5,068 bases of DNA from Microbacteriaceae bacterium UBA4731 (GTDB taxonomy: Bacteria > Actinomycetota > Actinomycetes > Actinomycetales > Microbacteriaceae): positions 1 through 5,068 of the forward strand of contig DHJB01000028.1 in NCBI GenBank assembly GCA_002404115.1. The letters are read 5' to 3'. A model generated the notes under the pieces. The model was not told where the DNA came from and searched no databases. It worked only from the letters and a program-made list of their open reading frames with translations. Below are positions 1-5,068 of the stretch, piece by piece. The position numbers and the translations under genes were made by a program. Each line of letters starts with the position of its first letter. The stretch's first letter is position 1.

Positions 1-1274
1 TCGCCTTCGAGGCGCGGCTGGCCGGCGACCGCTGGTTCTGCTGGGAGCAGCCCGACCGCGGATTCGCGCTGGCCGCGATCGGGACCGCCCATGAAGTGGT
101 CTCGCGCGGCCCGAGGCGCTTTGAGGAGGTGGCACAGGGATGTCTGGCGATCGGGCGCGATCGCATCTCGAGCGGCCAGGGCGCGCTTCCCGCCGGCGCC
201 GGCCCCGTGTGGACGGGTGGCTTCGCCTTCGCCGACAATGGCGGGGCAGACCCGATTTGGTCCTCGTTCCCGCCTGCCCTCATGGTGTTGCCGGAGCTGT
301 CGCTTCAGCGTGAGGGGGCCGATGTGCACTTGACGGTCAACGTCGTCGGGGGACCCGGCGTCGGCCACGAGGGGGCTTTGGAGCACCTGCGTGCCCGGCT
401 GGCGGCGGTCCGGGACACTTCGCTTCCGATGCTCGACCCGGCCCGCATGGGCCGCACCGAGATCGACAGCGTGCGCCCGCCGAGCGAGTTCGAGGCATCC
501 GTGTCAGCGGCGGTGAGCCGGATCCGCGAAGGCGAGTTGGAAAAGGTCGTCCTGGCTCGCGAAGTCCTGCTGCGAGCGCCAACCGCCTACGACGTAGCAG
601 CCGTATTCGGGGCCATGCGGGAGCTGTTCCCGGCCTGCTTCTGCTTCTGCTGCGGAACGCCGGAGGCTGCATTCATCGCCGCCAGCCCGGAGTTGCTGAT
701 CCGCCGCTCCGGAGCCAGCGCGTCGACTGTGGCGCTTGCCGGCTCGGCACGGCGGAGCTCGGATCCCGCGGTGGACGACCACATCGGTGAGCGGCTGTTG
801 CAGAGCACAAAGGACCGTTCAGAGCACGAGATCGTCGCGCGGCGGATCGTCAGCCGCCTACGCCGCCACGCGGTCTGGGTCGAGTCGGCGCCCGAGCCGG
901 GTCTGGTCAAGATCGCCAACATTCAGCACCTCGCTACGCCGATCCACGCGCAGCTCGCCGAACCACGATCGGCTGTTGAGCTCGCCGGCCTCCTACATCC
1001 CACACCGGCGGTGGGCGGGGACCCCTGGCCCGGCGCGGGCGAGCTGATCGACGAGCTGGAGGGAATGGACCGCGGTTGGTACGCCGGACCGGTCGGCTGG
1101 ATGGACGCGACCGAGGACGGTGAGTTCTGCGTCTCGGTTCGAAGCGCGTTGCTGCGCGATCGTGAAGCCCACCTCTATGCCGGCAACGGCATCGTCGCCG
1201 ACTCCGATCCAGCCGCTGAGCTGGCCGAGACCGAGCTGAAGCTCGAAGCGATGCTGCCGCTCCTTGCGGACTAG
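1..1274 (+). CDS. menF: Isochorismate synthase (MenF/EntC/DhbC family), 5'-truncated by window edge
   Basis: Converts chorismate to isochorismate in the cytoplasm, the committed step of classical menaquinone synthesis. The frame is open from base 3 (423 codons visible, TAG stop at 1272-1274). In-frame sequence before the GTG at 96 already reads like family N-terminus (WEQPDRGFALAAIGTAHEVV), so 96 is not the start and the true one lies left of the window. Family landmarks, in fragment numbering, are: general-base Lys181 in EKVVLAR; general-acid Glu230 in ASPELLIRR, 49 residues later (50 in E. coli EntC); the LAGSARR motif around 245-251; Mg2+ ligand Glu274 in KDRSEHE; HLATPIHAQL; HPTPAVGGDP; GWYAGPVGWMD; and a C-terminal AGNGIV...DP..E..ETELK motif carrying the second Mg2+ ligand, Glu409. 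All catalytic residues are present, so the enzyme should be active. LAGSARR matches EntC, so a siderophore role cannot be excluded from the protein alone; the adjacent menD, menC and menA favour menaquinone. It lies convergent to the other men genes. Confidence 0.93.
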   Translation, partial: AFEARLAGDRWFCWEQPDRGFALAAIGTAHEVVSRGPRRFEEVAQGCLAIGRDRISSGQGALPAGAGPVWTGGFAFADNGGADPIWSSFPPALMVLPELSLQREGADVHLTVNVVGGPGVGHEGALEHLRARLAAVRDTSLPMLDPARMGRTEIDSVRPPSEFEASVSAAVSRIREGELEKVVLAREVLLRAPTAYDVAAVFGAMRELFPACFCFCCGTPEAAFIAASPELLIRRSGASASTVALAGSARRSSDPAVDDHIGERLLQSTKDRSEHEIVARRIVSRLRRHAVWVESAPEPGLVKIANIQHLATPIHAQLAEPRSAVELAGLLHPTPAVGGDPWPGAGELIDELEGMDRGWYAGPVGWMDATEDGEFCVSVRSALLRDREAHLYAGNGIVADSDPAAELAETELKLEAMLPLLAD

Positions 1275-1289
1275 CGTGATGCGGAGAAA

Positions 1290-1316
1290 GCCCGGCACCG
1301 GCCGCGAGGCCGGGCC
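1290..1316. terminator. GC-rich hairpin between convergent menF and menD, probable terminator
   Basis: The 55-base spacer between the two stop codons carries a very stable inverted repeat. CCGGCC (1298-1303) pairs with GGCCGG (1308-1313) around a GCGA loop, a GNRA-type tetraloop on the plus strand. Three further pairs can form beyond a bulged A at 1297. An alternative 7-base-pair stem pairs 1290-1296 with 1309-1315. Read on the minus strand, leaving menD, the hairpin is followed by CTTTCTCC, a short weak T-tract; on the plus strand, leaving menF, only CTATTG follows. The position and structure support an intrinsic terminator, more convincing for the menD side and possibly bidirectional. The poor U-tract is the main weakness. 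Confidence 0.6.
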
Positions 1317-1329
1317 TATTGCCTGCTGA

Positions 1330-3087
1330 TCAGCTGGCCAGTGACGAGGCGAGGGTCTGCTGGACGGCCTCGTTGAGGCGCTCGTGTAGAGCGACGTTGG
1401 CCCGCCTGTCGACGCGCACCTCGATCAGCCCGGTGCCCACGGCGAGCGCCTCTGGCAGCCCCCCGAGCTCGTCGAGACGGCGATGGGCTAGCCCGAACAG
1501 CGCCGCCACCTTGGCGACGTCGAGACCGCGCGGGGTGCCGAGCAGGGCTTCGAACTCGTTTGGCGCCATCGCCTCGTCCTGTGGCAGGAAGTGGAAGATG
1601 CCGCCGCCGTCGTTGTTGACGACCACGATCCGCACCGGCGTCTGCACGTCGCGCAGCGCCGCAAGGCCCCCGACGTCGTGCAGCAGGCCGAGATCGCCGG
1701 TCACGACAACGGTCGGTCGCCCCGACGCGTGGGCGGAGCCGATCCCCGAGGAGACGAGGCCGTCGATTCCGTTCGCACCCCGGTTACACAGAAACAAGAC
1801 ATCGGCGGTACCGGCGGGCAGGAACGACTCCTGGTCGCGGATCGGCATGCTCGAAGCCGTGTAGACGAGGTCGCCGTCGCCTAGCGCCGGGCCCAGCGCC
1901 GCTTGCAGTCCAGGCTCGGTGGGTTCGCCGACCTTGCTCAGCTGATCGGACACCGCCTCGCTGGCGGTGCGCTCGGCGTCGATCCAGGCCGACGTCCAGT
2001 CCTCCGACCCGGCGCCCGAAAGCCGATCGGCCAGTCCTTTGGCAAGCGCGGAGGCATCGGCCCTCACCAGCGTCTCAGCGCGGCTCGACGGCTCGTTCCA
2101 GCCGAAGCCCGGATCGACGACAAGCTGACGGCATTCGTCGAGGCTCGCGATCCAAAGCCGCAGCGGTTTGCTGGTCGGCATGTCGCCGAAGCGAATGACG
2201 AGGTCAGGCGCCAGAGCATCGGCCTCGAGCCGGGCGATCGCGTCGTAGTGGGAGATGACGAGACGGCGATCGTGGGGGCCGAGGCGAATCTGCGACGTGG
2301 GCTCGGCGAGGACAGGGTAGCCCGCGGCGGCGGCCAACTCGATCACCGGATTGCGCAGCCCCGGATCGGTCTGCCGCCCGACTAGGACGAGACCGCGTGG
2401 CGCAGCGGCGATCCGCTCCGCCAGCTCGTCGAGCAGCGCCGGCTCCGGCGCGGCGCTCGAATGGGGAACCGCGGTCAGCGGTCGGTTGCCGCGCCCCTCG
2501 AGGGCGAGCGGTGAGGTGGCTGTGACGTCGCCTTCGACCGGCACCGGGGCCAGCGGATCGCGCCAGGCGAGGTTGAGGTGGACGGGCCCGGGCCGCGGCT
2601 CGCCCCGCGCGGCCGCGTATGCCCGGCAGGCGACCGAGCGGTAGTGCAGCAGTCCGTCGTCGTCGGCCTCGTGGGTGCCGACCTCACAGAACCAGCGCGT
2701 CGAGGAGCCATAGAGCTTCAGCTGGTCGATCGTCTGCCCGGCGCCGATCCCGCGCAGCTCGGGCGGCCGATCGGCGGTCAGGAGCAGCAGCGGCACCGCC
2801 GCTTCGTCGGCCTCGGCGACGGCGGGGTGGAGGTTCGCCGCCGCGGTGCCGGAGGTGCAGAGGACGGCGACCGGCCGGCGCGTCGCCTGGGCGGCGCCGA
2901 GCGCGAAGAAGCCCGCCGATCGCTCGTCGACGATCACGCTCACCTCGATCGCCGGCTGGCGCCACAGCGCCACGGCCAGCGGCGTGGAGCGGGAGCCGGG
3001 GGAGAGCACCGCGTGGCGCACGCCGCAGCGGGCCAGCTCCTCGACCAGGGCGGAGGCGAGCGCGGTGTTTCGATTCGTCGAATCCAC
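1330..3087 (-). CDS. menD: 2-succinyl-5-enolpyruvyl-6-hydroxy-3-cyclohexene-1-carboxylate synthase (MenD)
   Basis: ThDP-dependent cytoplasmic enzyme that joins isochorismate and 2-oxoglutarate (with loss of CO2) to make SEPHCHC, the step after MenF. It has 585 residues, close to the family's usual 550-580. The N-terminal pyrimidine-binding domain shows SPGSRSTP (Ser32, Arg33), catalytic Glu55 in DERSAGFFALG, the CTSGTAAANL loop (77-86), and TADRPPELR...GAGQTIDQ with Gln118. These four residues carry the same numbers as in E. coli MenD, which supports the start. The C-terminal ThDP/Mg2+ domain has ASSMPIRD (411-418), CNRGANGIDGL (434-444), GDLGLLHD (464-471) and VVNNDGGGIFHFLP (489-502), with Asp465 and Asn492 as expected metal ligands. 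The start is GTG (3087-3085), and an in-frame TGA stands 24 bases before it (3114-3112). I see no good Shine-Dalgarno sequence upstream. It is the last gene of menA-menC-menD on this strand, 75 bases after menC, and ends at TGA facing menF. Confidence 0.97.
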   Translation of the reverse strand: MDSTNRNTALASALVEELARCGVRHAVLSPGSRSTPLAVALWRQPAIEVSVIVDERSAGFFALGAAQATRRPVAVLCTSGTAAANLHPAVAEADEAAVPLLLLTADRPPELRGIGAGQTIDQLKLYGSSTRWFCEVGTHEADDDGLLHYRSVACRAYAAARGEPRPGPVHLNLAWRDPLAPVPVEGDVTATSPLALEGRGNRPLTAVPHSSAAPEPALLDELAERIAAAPRGLVLVGRQTDPGLRNPVIELAAAAGYPVLAEPTSQIRLGPHDRRLVISHYDAIARLEADALAPDLVIRFGDMPTSKPLRLWIASLDECRQLVVDPGFGWNEPSSRAETLVRADASALAKGLADRLSGAGSEDWTSAWIDAERTASEAVSDQLSKVGEPTEPGLQAALGPALGDGDLVYTASSMPIRDQESFLPAGTADVLFLCNRGANGIDGLVSSGIGSAHASGRPTVVVTGDLGLLHDVGGLAALRDVQTPVRIVVVNNDGGGIFHFLPQDEAMAPNEFEALLGTPRGLDVAKVAALFGLAHRRLDELGGLPEALAVGTGLIEVRVDRRANVALHERLNEAVQQTLASSLAS

Positions 3088-3101
3088 GCCCAGGGACGTT
3101 A

Positions 3102-3129
3102 GCCGGTGCCGTCAGGCGCCGGCACTGGC
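3102..3129. repeat. Inverted repeat upstream of the menD start
   Basis: GCCGGTGCCG (3102-3111) and CGGCACTGGC (3120-3129) form a 10-base-pair stem with an 8-base loop. It is fully paired as plus-strand RNA with one G-U pair; as minus-strand RNA, the menD mRNA sense, it has one A-C mismatch. It lies about 15 bases before the menD GTG. There is no T-run beside it, so it does not look like a simple terminator. It could shape the menD leader, or belong to a dispersed palindromic element. Confidence 0.45.
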
Positions 3130-3135
3130 ATGTCA

Positions 3136-3150
3136 GGCGGCGAAGCCGCC
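3136..3150. repeat. Short perfect hairpin in the menC-menD spacer
   Basis: GGCGGC (3136-3141) and GCCGCC (3145-3150) are perfect inverted copies around three bases. On the mRNA (minus) strand the loop is UUC, closed by C-G. It begins 12 bases after the menC stop. There is no following U-tract in either direction, so it more likely acts as an mRNA 3'-end stabiliser or weak pause or attenuation site for menC, or is a REP-like repeat unit, than as a full terminator. Confidence 0.5.
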
Positions 3151-3162
3151 GCAAATGGTGTG

Positions 3163-4203
3163 TTAGAGCCGGTGCCGCTCCAGCGCCGCATCGTCGATCT
3201 CAACCCCCAGACCGGGCCCCTCCGGTAGATGCAGGAATCCGTCGTGGAGATCGCAGTGACGGGAGGCGATCGTGCCCGCAAACATGCGCTGGGTCGCGAG
3301 GCCGTGCGCGACTCCGGCGTCGCCCGACTCGCGCAGGGCCTGAGCGGTGTGCGCCGCCGCGGCGATACCGACAGGGCCGTCGAGGGCGCTGGAGAGGTAG
3401 ACCGGCATCTCACCGGCCACCGCCAGCGCACCGCGGGGGCCACCGACCTTGGACAGCTTCACAGTCGCCAGATCGCAGGCGCCGGCGGCGATCGCCCGAC
3501 GAGCGCTCTCGGGATCGACGACGCTCTCGTCGGCGGCGATCGGGACGTCGACCCTGCCGCGTAGCGCGGCGAGCTCCGCCAGCGACGAGCATGGTTGCTC
3601 CGCGAGTTCCAGGTGACCCTCGGCATGCATGGCGTTCAGCTCCTCGACGGCGTCGTTGGTTCCCCAGGCGCCGTTGGCATCGACTCGCAACATCGCGTCG
3701 CGGCCTACGGCGCGGCGCACCAGCACGACCTGGTTGATGTCGCCTGGAAGACCGACCTTGAGCTTGAAGGACCGAAACCCGGCGTTCGCCCACTCCAGCG
3801 CCCGTTGCGAGACCTGGAGCGGATCGCCACCCCCGAGGGTGGCGTTGCAGTCCACTGGCTCCGCGGCGTTGGCGCCGAGCAGGCTCCACATCGGGACCCC
3901 CGCCGCCTTTGCTTCGAGATCGAGCAGCGCGGTCTCGATCGCGCAACGGGCCGGGCCGGACAGCTGGTCGCTCGGCTGCTCCGGAACCTCGGCCCAGTCA
4001 CGCAGCTCGTCCGCGACGCCGGCCAACGAGTGGTTATCCCGGAGCGTCATCGGCACCGCCTCCCCCAACCCGACGGCCGCTTCGGAATGGAGACGAAGCA
4101 GCACCATCTCACGCTGCTTGAGCTCGCCCCGGGCGGTCACGTAGAGGTCTTTGAACGGCAGCGCGTAGGGGATGACCTCGGCGCGAGTGATGGTGGAGTC
4201 CAT
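3163..4203 (-). CDS. menC: o-Succinylbenzoate synthase (MenC), enolase superfamily
   Basis: Dehydrates SHCHC to o-succinylbenzoate in the menaquinone pathway; cytoplasmic and Mg2+-dependent. It has 346 residues, between E. coli MenC (about 320) and the longer Amycolatopsis-type enzyme (about 368). An N-terminal capping domain (about 1-110, with GLGEAVPM at 45-52 and ETALLDLEAKAAG at 90-102) precedes the TIM barrel. Barrel landmarks are KLK with catalytic Lys149 (147-149), metal ligands Asp175 in RVDANG, Glu202 in LAEQP and Asp225 in ADES, catalytic Lys249 in VKLSKVGG, and the C-terminal SSALDGPVGIAAAAH segment (271-285) typical of this family. The Asp225-to-Lys249 spacing matches the Amycolatopsis enzyme. 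Some relatives also racemise N-succinylamino acids; by spacing, the place of that enzyme's Arg266 is Lys252 here, and the men context argues for o-succinylbenzoate synthase as the main role. The ATG lies three bases after the menA stop (TGACCGATG on this strand), implying co-transcription and coupled translation. Stop is TAA. Confidence 0.95.
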   Translation of the reverse strand: MDSTITRAEVIPYALPFKDLYVTARGELKQREMVLLRLHSEAAVGLGEAVPMTLRDNHSLAGVADELRDWAEVPEQPSDQLSGPARCAIETALLDLEAKAAGVPMWSLLGANAAEPVDCNATLGGGDPLQVSQRALEWANAGFRSFKLKVGLPGDINQVVLVRRAVGRDAMLRVDANGAWGTNDAVEELNAMHAEGHLELAEQPCSSLAELAALRGRVDVPIAADESVVDPESARRAIAAGACDLATVKLSKVGGPRGALAVAGEMPVYLSSALDGPVGIAAAAHTAQALRESGDAGVAHGLATQRMFAGTIASRHCDLHDGFLHLPEGPGLGVEIDDAALERHRL

Positions 4204-4206
4204 CGG

Positions 4207-5068
4207 TCAGCTCGCGAACAGAAGTCCCACTGAGACCAGCAGGCTGAAGATGCCGACCAGCGCCCCGCTGCCGGCCAGCGCTGCGTTAAGGGAGGGCCCG
4301 TCACTGCGCGTGCGGATGATCCTGTCGAGCCGTAGCGCGAGCGGAGCCACCAGAAGCCCGAGCAGCGACGCCGGCGGTCCGTTCCAGACCAGCAGGGTCA
4401 CCGGCAGCACAAGGATGGCGCCGACCAGAAACGCCTTGTAAAGGGTGCGGGTGCGCTCTCGGCCCAAGCGGACGGCGAGGGTTCGCTTGCCGACCCGGGC
4501 GTCGGTCTCGATGTCGCGGATGTTATTGACGACCAGGATCGAGCTCACGAGCAGGCCGACCGAGATCGACAGCCCGAACGGCAGGCCGTCGAGCCTCTCG
4601 AGCTGGACGTAGTAGGAGCCGTTGACCGCCACCAACCCGAAGAAAAGGAACACGAACAACTCGCCGAGCCCTTCATAGCCGTAGGGGCGGGGGCCGCCGG
4701 TGTAGAGCACGCCCGCCGCGATCGACAGCAGCCCGACGACGAGGATTAGCGGCCCGGCGACTGCGGTCAGATAGGCCCCGCAGCCGATCGCGACGGCGAA
4801 GGCGACCCAGGTGGCAACCAGCACCCGCTGGGGCGCCACCAGCCCGGCGGCGGTGACCCGCACCGGGCCCAGGCGGTCGACCGAGTCGGCGCCGCGCTTG
4901 GCATCGGAGTAGTCGTTTGCGAGGTTGGTCCCGATCTGGATGAACACGCTCCCGAGCAGGGCTGCGACGAATGCCCCGACCCGGAACCGATCCCCACTGG
5001 TCGCGTAGACCGCGGCCGTCGTTCCGACCAGCACCGGCGCGATCGCCGCGGGCAGCGTGCGCGGCCGC
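4207..5068 (-). CDS. menA: 1,4-Dihydroxy-2-naphthoate polyprenyltransferase (MenA), 5'-truncated by window edge
   Basis: Integral membrane UbiA-family enzyme that transfers a polyprenyl chain to 1,4-dihydroxy-2-naphthoate with loss of CO2, giving demethylmenaquinone. There are 286 codons before the TGA, and the frame stays open to the right edge. The residues before the GTG at 5034 read RPRTLPAAIAP, the family's conserved N-terminal motif, so that GTG is internal and probably only a short N-terminus is missing. In fragment numbering, the first Asp-rich prenyl-diphosphate/Mg2+ site is NLANDYSD (48-55, bases 4903-4926) and the second is NNIRDIETD followed by GKRTLAVRLG (from 181, bases 4501-4527). 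YTGGPRPYGYEGLGE (122-136) is the typical loop between them. About eight or nine hydrophobic segments are visible, near 6-24, 30-48, 83-103, 104-121, 134-154, 164-182, two in 213-240, and 263-284. The DHNA-type motifs separate it from UbiA, COX10 or chlorophyll synthase. It is the first visible gene of the minus-strand operon. Confidence 0.95.
   Translation of the reverse strand, partial: RPRTLPAAIAPVLVGTTAAVYATSGDRFRVGAFVAALLGSVFIQIGTNLANDYSDAKRGADSVDRLGPVRVTAAGLVAPQRVLVATWVAFAVAIGCGAYLTAVAGPLILVVGLLSIAAGVLYTGGPRPYGYEGLGELFVFLFFGLVAVNGSYYVQLERLDGLPFGLSISVGLLVSSILVVNNIRDIETDARVGKRTLAVRLGRERTRTLYKAFLVGAILVLPVTLLVWNGPPASLLGLLVAPLALRLDRIIRTRSDGPSLNAALAGSGALVGIFSLLVSVGLLFAS

Noticed and set aside
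96..98. GTG at 96 as the start of the isochorismate synthase
   Set aside because: The same frame stays open to the left edge and the upstream residues match the family N-terminus, so this is an internal valine codon.
91..333. Plus-strand ORF starting at the ATG at 91
   Set aside because: It overlaps the isochorismate synthase in another frame and its translation is Arg/Ala/Pro-rich with no family features, typical of a shadow frame in GC-rich DNA.
1666..1695. MenD has Gly473 (HDVGGL) where many relatives have Asn in an HDLNGL motif
   Set aside because: This position varies in the family, and the metal and ThDP residues (Asp465, Asn492) are intact, so there is no sign of inactivation.
1903..2385. 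160-codon plus-strand ORF antisense to menD
   Set aside because: It is a shadow of menD with no motif, no ribosome binding site and no independent support.
3099..3443. Minus-strand ORF ending in the menC-menD spacer, as a possible frameshifted extension of menC
   Set aside because: menC already ends with a normal family C-terminus (GPGLGVEIDDAAL then a few residues), so no extension is needed, and the rest of this frame is a low-complexity shadow.
2619..3737. 372-codon plus-strand ORF antisense to menD and menC
   Set aside because: It crosses the menC-menD spacer and two solid minus-strand genes. The translation is almost entirely Arg, Pro, Ala, Ser and Gly with no recognisable domain, as expected opposite a high-GC gene.
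3076..4203. MenC and MenD both begin with the residues MDST
   Set aside because: The codons differ at several positions, including the start codon (ATG versus GTG), and the following residues are unrelated, so this looks like coincidence rather than duplication.
3595..4233. 212-codon plus-strand ORF antisense to menC
   Set aside because: It lies opposite the well-supported menC, runs across the menA-menC junction, and shows no family motif. Long antisense frames are common at this GC content.
1..5068. tRNA, rRNA, CRISPR array, insertion sequence or attachment site
   Set aside because: The window is filled by four pathway genes with spacers of 3, 55 and 75 bases. No spaced repeats, transposase motifs or tRNA-like folds were seen.

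Overview
The window is a very GC-rich, densely coded piece of bacterial chromosome devoted to menaquinone (vitamin K2) biosynthesis. Four genes fill almost all of it: an isochorismate synthase (menF/entC type, plus strand, cut by the left edge) and, convergent with it on the minus strand, menA, menC and menD in that transcription order (menA is cut by the right edge). All four are assigned from family motifs and catalytic residues read directly in the translations. GC-rich third codon positions, GTG starts without a clear Shine-Dalgarno sequence and the style of the proteins suggest a high-GC actinobacterium. A deep-branching class such as Thermoleophilia is possible, but that is an impression rather than a proven placement.

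Layout: bases 1-1274 hold the isochorismate synthase, complete at its C-terminus but lacking its N-terminus. Bases 1275-1329 are a 55-base convergent spacer with a strong GC hairpin that probably ends transcription from one or both sides. Bases 1330-3087 (minus) are menD, 3088-3162 is a 75-base spacer rich in inverted repeats, 3163-4203 (minus) is menC, and 4207-5068 (minus) is menA. menA and menC are separated by only three bases, so they are almost certainly co-transcribed and probably translationally coupled. No stretch longer than 300 bases lacks a gene.

Pathway: MenF converts chorismate to isochorismate. MenD adds the succinic semialdehyde unit from 2-oxoglutarate with ThDP, giving SEPHCHC. 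MenH (not in this window) would remove pyruvate to give SHCHC. MenC dehydrates SHCHC to o-succinylbenzoate. MenE and MenB (not in this window) build the naphthoate ring. MenA, in the membrane, attaches the polyprenyl tail to DHNA. The classical o-succinylbenzoate route is therefore indicated rather than the futalosine route.

I found no new enzyme system, mobile element, RNA gene or CRISPR array. The least ordinary part is the menC-menD spacer. There, a 10-base sequence near the end of menC is repeated just before menD, and a single complementary segment between the two copies could pair with either one. This could be a small RNA switch or attenuator, but it may also be a chance product of GC-rich sequence or a dispersed repeat.
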